DNA of 64,000 bases from Malachius bipustulatus (Eukaryota; Arthropoda; Insecta; Coleoptera; Melyridae), in the NCBI GenBank assembly GCA_910589415.1, contig OU342630.1, forward strand, positions 87,850,186 through 87,914,185, given 5' to 3'. The notes beneath the pieces are model-generated. The model saw nothing but the letters and a program-made list of their open reading frames with translations. It was not told where the DNA came from and searched no databases. Below, piece after piece: positions 47,785 to 58,643 of this stretch. The stretch's first letter is position 1, and each line of letters begins with the position of its first letter. The translations under genes were made by a program, and so were the position numbers.

Positions 47785-48015
47785 CAGGTCCACAAAACTA
47801 GGAACTTCCAAGTCCAGAAAATGAGGACGGCAAAAATGAAGGGACTCCACGTCCAGAATAAACAAAGTGAGACCCCGGAAAAGGGGAACTTTTGGTCCAG
47901 AAAACATTTGAGTTTAAAAAAAATGAACTTTAGATACCTACTTACAGTCAAAAGCAAGGCGATTTCAGATCCAGAAAATAGGAACTTCCAGGTCCGGAAA
48001 TAAAAAAGGACTTTA
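47785..48015. repeat. Degenerate tandem repeat with GGTCCAGAAAA units
   Basis: Five or more imperfect copies of an AACTTCCAGGTCCAGAAAAT-like unit, spaced about 30-65 bases. The minus-strand open frame over it (FxTWKFLF repeats) simply reflects the tandem unit and is not a gene. Confidence 0.65.
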
Positions 48016-48189
48016 GGTATATAGGTACGTAGAAGGAAAATGGGGGCTCCTAGAAACAGTGGTCTGGTATTGCATTTGAAGAATATCGGTCGACTCATTT
48101 TAAAATGGCGGTAATTTCAATGGGAGTATTTTTTAACTGTGGCGAATGGTGGTATTCGTATTCGCCAAATCTGACGGTTTGAAAAAATT

Positions 48190-49850
48190 TAGTTTTTCAA
48201 TTCCCCAATTTTATGACACTTTTTTAGTACCTACCCCTCAGAAGGACCTTTCTGGAATTTTTTTTTTTTTTTTGATAACCTACCGAGTAACCTACCTACT
48301 TGAAAAAACATCAAATTTTCAAAAAAATCGCATAGCTCTCTTTAATGGTCCAAATTAAAGCTCCTTTGTTTTTAGATGGCCTTTGCAGAAAAGAAACGCA
48401 AAAAAATTAGAGGTCTTGTGAATTTTTTTTTAAATTTAAGAGTTTTGAATATGAAATTTTAAATCCTGTTTTTGAAAGTTAGTGTAGTTTCGATTTTTTG
48501 ATTTCTTTATTTCAAACTACCATTCTTTCAACATCTTTTAAGACCGGTTAGGTCGTGGGCCCTCCATAATATGTAACTATTTTTTTGGTCATTATTTACA
48601 TCTGCGGCTCCTACAGTTTCACTATGGAACTTATATAGGGGTGGAGAACATACCTATAGTAACACCAGGAAGGTATTCATTTGCTGGGCAAATGAAAGGG
48701 AAAGCCACAAAACGGTGTAAAAAAATGGTTTTGAGAGTGCGGAGGGAGTGCGGTCCTGACAAGAGGCACCGATTAGATGCCGCGATCCCGGATAAAACCA
48801 CTTCACCATAATTGCCAAGCATTCTATTCTGTGTTAGAGGTTCACAGAGGCGGACTGAGCGATATATCCGCTTTCATTACGTGTTCAGTCCGCACAGGGA
48901 TTGATGCAATGATTTTCGTATTATAAATTCAAAATAAATGCAAAATTCAAAATAAAAATCGTGGTACTGTTATTTTCGAAGATTTTCCTTGCCCTGAAAG
49001 TGAAAAAAAAAATAGAAATTCGACCGTAGTGCCAAAGAGGCCTTAGTTGTGACCTTAATATTAGTTTGCCATGGCTGTTTTTACTTTCTTACCCACCCAG
49101 CACCCCTATTTCGCTCCTCGGTCCCGAAAAAATTGATGAAACTTAGGAGCCGCGGATGTAAACAATTACCATTTTTTTCGATTTTTGTCACTGTACAGGT
49201 CTTTTTTCCTTAGTTCCACTTGATTTAATACTTTTTAATTGTTAATATGTACCAATGTGATTAAAATAAATAAAAACGTTTGTTATAATTGTTTATAAAA
49301 TAACTTAACGTTTACTTATGATTTTTAACACCTATATTAACAATAAAGCGAGCAATTAAGTAAAAAAAAAAGAGTAGGTACCTATACAGAGACAAAAATC
49401 GGTAAGTAGTTATGATGATTTATAGAGAATTTGTTTTTTTTTATTTTCAAAAATCGACAAAAAAATTGTTATTATGAAGACCCACGACCGGATCGATCTT
49501 AAAAGTTGTTAAAAGAATAGTAATTTTGAAATAAAAATATTCAAAAAAATCTAAAGAACACTTTCAAAAACATGATTTAAAATTTCAAACTCAAAAATCT
49601 TAATAAAAAACCCCGATTCAAATTTTTTTTTCTAAAATAGACCATCTCAGAAACTAAAAATAAAAAACCAAAAAGCTTTAATTTGGGCCATTATTAAATA
49701 ATTATGCGTTTTTTTTTTTTGAACAAGTAACCAAAAAATCTCAGAATTTACATGAAAATTTCTAGTGAGAGGTACTGAGAAATGTAAAAAAATTGAGGAA
49801 ATCAAAAAAGGTACACAAGAACTGCGTTTTATTATTAGTTTGCCAGTAGC
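48190..49850. repeat. Palindromic repeat family 3, split by inserted DNA
   Basis: The left arm 48190-48590 and right arm 49440-49850 are imperfect inverse copies. Shared blocks include CCAAATTAAAGCT, GAAATTTTAAATC with TGTTTTTGAAAGT, TATTTCAAA and GGTCGTGGG. Between the arms lie the element at 48595-49162 and about 280 further AT-rich bases. Confidence 0.65.
48595..49162. mobile_element. Inverted-repeat element family 2, copy A
   Basis: Ends TTTACATCTGCGGCTCCTA and its inverse give TIRs of about 27 bases with one or two differences. It is 568 bp and non-coding. A second copy in the opposite orientation is at 53720-54268. Confidence 0.8.
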
Positions 49851-50949
49851 GTAGATAGGAAAGGGGAGCAAAATTGCTAAATCTCAAAATTTATTTCATC
49901 GCACGTTTTCAAAGGAACTGAATGAAATTTTTAAAGCAGACAACTAGTACCTAGACTAAGAAACTTCAACTTCGAAAAATTAACAGGTGAGGTGACCCTT
50001 TTAATACTCTCTGAAGTCTGAAACGTCTAATTATTGGTTTTAAAAAATGCACAAATTTAGCGATCGATGTAGTACCTATGAGGTTTTTACTCGGGTTTTT
50101 TTGACTCTGTGTTTATCAAGAAGTGATCTATCAGGTCTTGATAACAGTTTACAGCAGGTAGGTACCTATCTAAAAAAAAGAATACCTACACGTGTAAAAG
50201 TTCATTAAAATCCCATGAATGGGGTTCGACTGCTGCCAAAAACATTAAAGCAAACTATGTATTAAGTATAGGCGAGGGTATAATAATTATGTTTACTAAC
50301 GTTCCCCTATTTTCGTTAAGTCTAACTTAGATACAAACCCATTAACTTCGCCATTAACTCTCATTAAAATCAAATATATTCTGTACTGAGAGTCTGAGAG
50401 GTATTCTGCTCTATGCTGATTTGAGTAGATACAAGCAGACATTAGACAGATGGTTATTACTTTTACATAATCATAATATTATAATTAAAGGCAGATTATT
50501 TACAGTGGTCCTTTGGAAGAACAGAAAAAAAATACAAAAAATGTGTTTGTATTATTATTAAACGTGTTTGTTTGTACACATTATTAAATGTGTTTGTACC
50601 GGGTGGGAATTTAAGGATGGGCAGCGGTCATATCTTGGAAAATATTGATCCTACAGTTTTAAAATGAAAATTTTCCAGACATAAGTGACTATGCGAAATG
50701 CAATGAAAATATTTTCAAGATGGTCGCACTTCCGGAAATACCGGAAGTTTTTGTTTTTTTTGTATTTTTTTTTGTAATTTTTCTGTAAGGACCATTTAAA
50801 AACAAAAATGTAGGTATAAACAAAAAAAGCTTTAATTTAGAGTTTGAACCATTATTAAGAAAGTTGTGCGATTTTTTTTAAATTTGATTAAATCAAAAAA
50901 TCAAAAATCAAAATTTCTCAAACCGGCCGATTTGGTGGAATGCCCCAGG
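49851..50949. other. Repetitive but gene-free stretch
   Basis: The segment at 49840-49990 resembles 55860-55985 (both contain an AAAGGAACTGAATGAAATTTTTA-like block), so a dispersed repeat is present. No coding. Confidence 0.4.
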
Positions 50950-51635
50950 TAGGTAGGTATACTGGGGCAAAATTTTTAAAGCTCTATAACATGACAGAAT
51001 GAAAACAACCCCCACTTCAACATTTCCTAAGTTAACAGCCCCGATCCTTAAAAAAATTAATAGCCCCCTATACTTATATATTTTCGTATACATAATATAT
51101 TCAAAACAAGTGTTCGATTCTCAATTCCAATTCAGTTTTTTTTTCAGATTCGAAATTGGTTCAGAAATAACCGAGGAAATAACCAAGAAAAGGCTCATCA
51201 AAAGGGTCATGACTTTTTATCCGAACTTTCTCTGAATGATTTTAGATGTCAAAATTTATCAATAATTTAGTCATAGTTTTCAATAGGCAGGTCATTATTA
51301 ACGTACATGATAAAGTGCTTCGGTCCTTGTTTTATTTTCAAAAATTTCCCCATACCTAAATAAAATTATTTAATAATCATTCAGAGGAAGTTCAGATAAA
51401 AGTCATGACCACCTTGATGAATTTTTTCTTGGTTATGGTTATTTTTCTGAACCAATTTTGAATATAAAAAAACAGCTGAATAGAGAATCGAATAAGGTAT
51501 ACTTGTTTTGAATATATGAAAATATATTAGAGGGTGCTATTCCCTATTTTATGGGAGGGGGGGGTGTAACTTAGGGGATGTTGAAGTGGGGTTGTTTTCA
51601 TGCTGTCATGTTACAGAGCTTTAAAGATGTAATAT
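50950..51635. repeat. Foldback element, about 690 bp
   Basis: The left arm (50970-51240) has AAAGCTCTATAACATGACAG, GATTCTCAATTCC and GAACTTTCTCTGAATGATT. The right arm (51385-51635) has their inverses, ending CATGTTACAGAGCTTT. The spacer is about 140 bases near 51240-51385. Confidence 0.8.
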
Positions 51636-53367
51636 TGTTGTCTATTGAAACTTTTTTCAATTCAATTACAGAATTTTTCATCTGACATCCATGCAAAAAT
51701 TTAAACCAACCTTGAAAGTTTGTTTAGACAAAAAGTGACTACGTATAGGTATGGCAATAAAAAAAATGCTATCAAATAATAAATTAAAAATGCAGTTTTG
51801 GGGGACACATTGATAAATGTCAGACATTTCAGAAGGGACCAGAAAAAAAATTTCTCTTGATTTCAAAAACTTAAAAAATAAGGGTAAGTACTTATATAGG
51901 AATTTTTGAGGTAGGTAATTAAACAGTAATTTTTGAAATTCCGATCAAATATTTTTTATCCCTTTTACACATACACCCTGGCGTCCCGGCTATAGAATAT
52001 GAAAAAGAGGTAAGGCCTAATAGAATTAAAAAAATTCAATTTATTCTCCTTATCTAGCAAACTTGTCTCCTATCGAAAAAACAATTTTCCATGACTCATT
52101 TTTAATTGCTTGGCCGGTTTCCAAGTCCTAAGCGAAGGGCCGGAACTAAAGGAACACCCCTGTTTTCGTGATTGCATACTTCCTCTGCTCAGCTCAGACA
52201 GGAGAGGGTGGAGGCAGAGAATATCCACCCTACCGAGAAAGCGATTCAAAATACACACCCCGAGTCAATTACCACAAAAACTGTGCAAGTAAACAATAAA
52301 GGTGAACGTACCTGGCTGGAAAAACAGGTTCAAACAGCCAAATTATGCCATACTCCCGGCTGTTTTACAGTATATAATACCACTGAAATGTCACTCTCGA
52401 TGTTTCTGTTATTGGGAACCTGCAGCTAAAATCGCACATATTGTAGAAACTAAGCCACGGATTTAATCAAAAACTGCACAAACCGTGGTTAAAGGTACGT
52501 AATCTCGCCACATTATCTCCGGTAGATCGTAACTCATTTAGATCCACATCACGGACCAAAAACATTTTCCGAAGACAGGTTTCGTAGTTTAGTTACACCG
52601 TGCTCACACAGTCACACAGATCAGATCTGACTCGATTCCGAGCCGGAGCCGAGTCGAGACTTCGAGCGAGAGCAACAACCGGAGTGTTTCTCCAGCGCAG
52701 GACCCTCGAACTCACGCCCGGCTCCAGAACCGGCCAACCGGAGGCACCGTTTTTGGCGGTAACGGACAAATCGCGAAATTACGGAACGTGACATTGTATT
52801 GTATTTTGTGAGCCCTTCACGCCTTCGCGATGACCCTGACTGAGCATTAGTATTCCAGAGTTCTAGTTCTAGTTCGTGGATTACATACTTTAATTTCCTT
52901 TTTGCTTTACGTAACGTAAAGTTAGGATCGACGATTCATCTTTTGAATGTTTCATTTTAATAATAATTTAAAGTTTTAATTAATAAAAATATTATTAACA
53001 GGTTTTACAATCATGCAATGTAGAGAATTATTAGGGATTAGCTTAGCATAATTAGTTAGCCACGGATACACAAAAATAATAACATCCATGGCATTAGCAT
53101 ATATTATTATGTATAAGTAGGTACTTACTTAGGTACGTATAATATAGTAAAGTACCTATTTAATTATATATTTAGGAACTTACGTAGGTATGATTATTTA
53201 GGTATACCTTCGATATAAATCTTCTCAACCATCTTCTTTTAGTGCGTACCTACCTATTTTTTAATAAAAAAATACATTAGGTATATTGAGGACGACATAT
53301 CACTTTACGAAAATTCCCGAAACTCACAAATTAAATGCACCACGGTTCCACAGATTAAAACCATAAA
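51636..53367. other. Mixed stretch with a GC-rich island
   Basis: 51636-52060 and 52870-53367 are AT-rich. 52100-52800 is much less AT-rich, with the GC-rich core annotated separately. No protein domain was seen. Confidence 0.4.
52595..52800. promoter_or_regulatory. GC- and CpG-rich island, possible promoter or 5' UTR exon
   Basis: About 200 bases with many CG dinucleotides, in sharp contrast to the AT-rich surroundings. Neither strand encodes a recognisable protein. Position and composition would suit a promoter or non-coding first exon; the minus-strand neurabin-like gene is one possible owner, but that link is inference. Confidence 0.3.
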
Positions 53368-54890
53368 GAGATAAAGTGTCGCTTAAATTAGAGGCAGTTA
53401 GTTGCACAATTTTGTGCTTCAGAAAAATATAAAAAAAAATAGGATATCGTTCAGACGTTACTGATGAAATATCATCCTGAACAAACTGAAAAAGCGAATT
53501 AATTTCTTATTTTTCCGTAGGTATTATCTTTTTAATTACATATTGAAAATTACTTAATTTTTTTTGTAGGAACATACCTACCTAAGTCATCAAGGGCTGT
53601 CCATATGACATAAAAAAATTTCAAAGCCGTCTAGATCTCAGAGTTTCCATACTCAACTTTTATTTTTCTTATGTGCCCCATATATTGATGTCATTCGCCA
53701 TTAAAAAAATCGGTTAATATTTATATCCACGCCTCCTAAGTTTCATCATTTTTTTCGGGACCGATAGGAGCGAAATAGGGGTGCTGGGTGGGTAAGAAGC
53801 TAAAAACAGCCATTGAAAACTAATATAAGGTCACAACTAAGGCCTCTCTTTAGATACTCTGGTCGCATTTCTATTTTTTTCTTCACTTTCAGGGCAAGGA
53901 TGTCTTCGAGATTTAACAGTAGCACGATTATTATTTTGAACTTTGCATTTATATTCCAAAAACCGTAACATCGATCCCTGTGGTCTGGACACGATCTGAG
54001 AAAGCGGATATAGTGCGGGTCCGTCTCTGTATACGCTTCGCAGCGCTTGGCATTGTCGTCAAGTTGTTACTTCCGAGATTCGAGGTATACTTATAATCGG
54101 CGCTTCTTGCCAGGACAGCACTCTCACCGCCTCAAAACCAATTTTTAGTGCCGTTTTTTGCCTAACTTTGCATTTGAGAAGCAAATAAATACCTTCCTGG
54201 TGTTACTATAGATATGTTCTGCACCCCTATAGGTGCCATAGTGAAACTGTAGGAGACGCGGATGTAAATAATATATCACCAAAAAATCAAACAAGCCAAA
54301 AATCTATAAAATTCAAAATAGTTTTTGTTTTAAATTTAATTCGTTTTTTTTCGAACAAAGAATTATAAATATTTTTCTTGGAATGCCTTCAGTATGAAGT
54401 CATATTGCTTGCCTCGGTTTTTCGGTGAATGGGTTTTGCTAATGACGTTATTCGATAAAGATAGATTTTCTTCTTTTTTTTAATAATAATTTTGATTTTT
54501 TTGTTATTTAGTAGATTTTTGGTTAAATTGATTTTTTATTGCCGAATGACATGAAAAACCAATATGGCGGCTAAAAGAAAAACAAAAGTTTACCAACTAT
54601 ATTATGAACAATCTGGGATCTACTAGTCGGCTTTGAAAATTTTTGTATTGTGAAATTGATAGCTTTTGACGACTTATGTTAATCTTCAAAAAATAATTTA
54701 TTAATTTTCAATATTAAGAAAGATAGGTACCTATGGCAAAAATAAAGAAATTTCGATTTTTCAGTTTTTAAGGATAGGTATTTCAGCAACGACTGAAAAT
54801 ATCCGGGTTTTTTTCAGATTCTTATTGAGGCATAAAAATGTGCAACTTTTTTCTGATTTAACCGACTGATGAGTATCTCTGATGGTTTAG
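53368..54890. mobile_element. Palindromic repeat family 1, full copy with nested insertion
   Basis: The left arm (53368-53715) and right arm (about 54530-54890) carry the family 1 blocks in inverse order, including TCAGAGTTTCCATAC-like and ATCTGGGATCTACTAG segments. The element at 53720-54268 interrupts the middle, leaving about 260 more unassigned bases before the right arm. Confidence 0.75.
53720..54268. mobile_element. Inverted-repeat element family 2, copy B (nested)
   Basis: 549 bp, with ends TTTATATCCACGCCTCCTA and its inverse ...TAGGAGACGCGGATGTAAA. The interior corresponds to copy A in reverse orientation (for example the GGGACCGATAGGAGCGAAAT block). TAATA on both sides (53715-53719 and 54269-54273) may be a 5-base target duplication. 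Confidence 0.8.
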
Positions 54891-57800
54891 GATATCCCAA
54901 TGGTGACCCGTTTATTAGTTCTTTGACCCGGAGTCGCGGAGTCTCCGGAATAATGATACTTTTTCTCCGGGTTCCGGGTTTACGAGTCAAATCTCTGGAT
55001 AAAATTCATAAAATTATGAGACCTTCGGCCCTCAGCGACATGAGTATACATATACAAAAGTAAAAACCCGTTTCTATCTACTCCCTCCATACGAATAAAC
55101 ACGCAAAAGTTCTTTGGGAATACGTTAAAATAAAAAATTTCTGACTTAAAAATTCAGGGGCGGACCCGTGAACCCATCTTTCTCCTGGGCTCGGTTGGAC
55201 CCTCCATACGATCATACGAACTGTCACATTTTTATTACACACATCACACATCTCCGAATTTAAATCTACCAAAATAACCTATAAGACCATTCTCCTCTTT
55301 CGAAATCTCCGGGTTGGAGAATCCCACGGTTGCCAACTCCTGCTAGAGTTGGCAAACCTTATTGTTATAACTCATTAATACAGATATTTATACATATTAT
55401 ATTTCTCCAAAATCGGATTGCGAATTTGCGAATTTAAAAACGCTCTTGTAGCTTTAATCTTTGAAGAAATGTGAAGTGAAATAAAATTTGAATCTTTGTA
55501 AAACTTTGGTATGACGTTAGTTTTTCGTTGAAAAAAATTCAAAAAGTCGCGATACTTCTACAGGGTGTCCTTTCACTCCTTTCAAATTCCAGATATCCGG
55601 TTCTAGCAGTGGTATCATTTCAAGGTCGCAGTTTTCAATCTAGGTGACTGAAATTTTTGTGGGAGTGAGATAGTCCATGAGCAGTGGTCTGGTATTGCAT
55701 TTGAGCAAAATCGGCCGACCTTTCCAAAAAAGGGGCTATTTGATTTTATGACCTTTTATTAGCAAGATAGAGAAAAAAAAATAAACCAAATTAACAAGAT
55801 CGGAAGAACATTATTTGAAATTTAAGTCAATGAAATAAAATGTTGCATTATTTCTGTTAATAAGCCAGTGGCGTGGGTAGGAAAATGGTAAAAATGGCTA
55901 AATTTCTATAACCGTTTATTAAGAGGACATTTTTGAAGGAATTGAACTGAAATTTTTAGAGTAGACCAACTATACTAATAATACCTTTTATCTTCAAAAA
56001 TTTCAAGAAGCTATTAAGAAAAATGGCGAGATATTCGAATTTATTTTACATGATGTTTATTTCTCAAAATTTCAAATTTTACATTTTCAAAACTCCCCTG
56101 CAACTTTTTTCGAATTTAAAGGTAATGTAAAAAAGTGCAATTTTTAAATAAAGTTAGCCAGTTACGTGCATAGGAAAAGGGACTAAATTATTAAAAGAAT
56201 TCAGTAAGTGTACCTGCTACCTAAGAGTTTTACTATTAAAAAAATAATAATAAAAATCGGTGGAGGATGACATGATGAAATATAATTAGCTAGAGACGTT
56301 TCTGGTACAAAAAAGATAAAAGGTTTACTAGGGTACTAAAACTAAGGTTTACTAAAACTAAAAGTAAAAGGTAAACTACGAACAAATTATCAGGGAGGTG
56401 AATTTGCCAATAATTTGTTATGGAAAAAAAAACTATAAATTTGTACAAAAAAAAAACATCTTTTTCGCTATAACTTGACGTCAAGTTATCCAGACAACAT
56501 TACCAAAAGTGCTTATCAATAATCATCAGGGGGTGGATCTGGCATTATTTTTCCACAAATTTGTACTGTAAACTAAAAATTGGCAGCTTCTTTCAATAAA
56601 AAATCATGTTTGAAATATAACCTGTTTCGCTTAACTAAACTTTGATTGAATGCAAAAATTTTCAGTATGTGTATTTCATTATCGGCAATTTTTTATGAAA
56701 AAAGAAGAGGCAAATTTTGAGTTTAAACAACAAATTAGGGGCGCAAAAAACCGGCAAATTCATCCCCTCACCATTTTATGGCAATTCATTTTTTAGTAAT
56801 GTTGTCTCGCTTCCATAAGTTTAGCAAAACGGATGATTTTTCTTAGTCTCTATTTAAAAAAAAAGAACGAACTAATTTTTTTCTCCACAACTAATTATAA
56901 TTCATTATTTACAAATTACAACTATATTCTTACTAAGTAATGGCAATTCGATTTGCGAAGTTGTTTTTGTAAATTAAATAAACATAAACTTTTAATTTTC
57001 TTATAGCATCCATAGTTTTATTTTGAAATTTGCTATAAAAATATATCCCATTCAAAAAAAAATTCTTCTTTCGAAAATAATAATTTTTACTGAATATCAT
57101 AAAAAAAACATAAGGCAAGTTATATATGACGTCATTGTTTAAACTTTTTTTTTCGAAGGGAATAACTTTTTTTAACGTTTTTCGGTTTCCTTGATTTTTT
57201 GTGTTGTTTAACTTACCCCTTAACTTTTTTTTTGGGGGGGGGGAGGCTTGATTTTGATATAGTTTAATAATAAGGTCAGATTCTAAAACGATTAGTCGAC
57301 GGGTAGCATGTCTTCATAATGTGGAAAAACCTACCTAAAACTTCATAAACAGGAGACTCTGATGGGGGCTCGTTTGATCCATCTACATATACATATAAAT
57401 AGTTGAGGCACTCATCCATAAGCTTGCAGCACTTTTAATTTTTGAAGAATTACGAAGATACCTACTTTTTCATTGATGTTTTATCCAAGCAATTAGGTAC
57501 CTACTTTGACTACACCTCTTTTCAGCTACACTTGCTTTTTGCTCTCTAAATGGTAAAGTCAATTTCAATCATTTGAAATGTTTGATGAGAAGAGTTAGGG
57601 AAATTAATAATAAGTATTTGCATTCTTAGGTGAACCAATATTTCTATTTTATACAGGGAGTCATGAGGAACTTTAGAAACTTCTACCACATGTCGAGTGT
57701 CCCTTTAAGGGGAATGCCATGTGACTCTTGAAAAGTGTCAACTCCCCTTCTCTGTTAATATACCTATACAAGCTGGATGATTTGTGAAAATATTCATTTG

Positions 57801-58192
57801 GCTATCATTAACTTATCATTCAAAATATTTAGTATTAATCGCGTCGCGCCACTGATGTAATTTCTAGTCGGATAAGGTGGAACAGTGTTAAAAAGCTCCA
57901 AAATATGCGCAGTTCATGCCTAGCCTCTCGCCTTCTTATAAAATTTATACTGTAGGTACAGCCGTTAGCATTGCTTTGAACACATCATTGTCACACTGAA
58001 AATTTATGAAATGATAAAAATAACAACAACCTTATAGTAAACACCCTGTATATAAGAATTATTAGTAACCATAGCCTCCGTTATTATTTTTATCGTTTTA
58101 TAAATTTTTTAAATGAAGATCTTGAAACTTTTAAGAGGCGTATTATCTTTCTTAGGAAGTGTTTCCGGACACCCCTGTATAATTTTTTTTTT
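54891..58192. other. AT-rich, repeat-rich, gene-free stretch
   Basis: A CAGGGTGTCC-type DNA-element end lies at about 55561. A block at about 55680-55720 (CAGTGGTCTGGTATTGCATT) is shared with 48057-48077. 57230-57242 is a G run. A CCTTATAGTAAACACCCTGTA word at 58030-58050 recurs at 58234 and 58623. No coding. Confidence 0.45.
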
Positions 58193-58254
58193 CATTATTT
58201 TAGTCTGAAGAATCAGCCTGTGAAGTTTGGCCACCTTACAGTAAACACCCTGTA
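58193..58254. repeat. Direct repeat, copy 1
   Basis: 62 bases from CATTATTTTAGTCTGAAG to CACCCTGTA, nearly identical to 58581-58643. Confidence 0.85.
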
Positions 58255-58289
58255 ATACAGGGTGTATACAGGAATAATGTCCGTTTTTC

Positions 58290-58580
58290 GAGGCTAACCA
58301 TGGGTATCTCGATTATCAGTAGAGATGCGAGGTCGGTTAAATTGGGGTATATAGGTATATGTAGTTGCGTATTTTTATGCCGAGTACCTAATAATCTGAA
58401 AAAAATTCAGGATATTTTCAGTCGTTGCTGAAATATCCTGAAAAAAAAAATCGAGATTTCTAATTTTTGCCATATCTTTCTTATTTTTGTAAATTATTGA
58501 ATAATTTTTTGTAGGCTTACATAAGTCGTTAAGAGCTATCCATCTGACATTTCAAAAACTTTCAAAGCTAACTAAGATCC
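58290..58580 (+). repeat. Half copy of repeat family 1 between direct repeats
   Basis: Begins near CATGGGTATCTCG, continues through GGTCGGTTAAATTGGGG and AAATCGAGATTTCT, and stops abruptly at the second direct repeat. Confidence 0.7.
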
Positions 58581-58643
58581 CATTATTTTAGTCTGAAGAA
58601 TCAGCCTGTGAAGTTTGGTCAACCTTACAGTAAACACCCTGTA
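58581..58643. repeat. Direct repeat, copy 2
   Basis: 63 bases matching 58193-58254 with about two differences. It ends exactly at the TA that flanks the palindromic element starting at 58644. Confidence 0.85.

Noticed and set aside
47784..48098. 104-codon minus-strand frame as a membrane protein
   Set aside because: Its repeated FxTWKFL pattern follows exactly from the DNA tandem repeat; no ordinary protein features.
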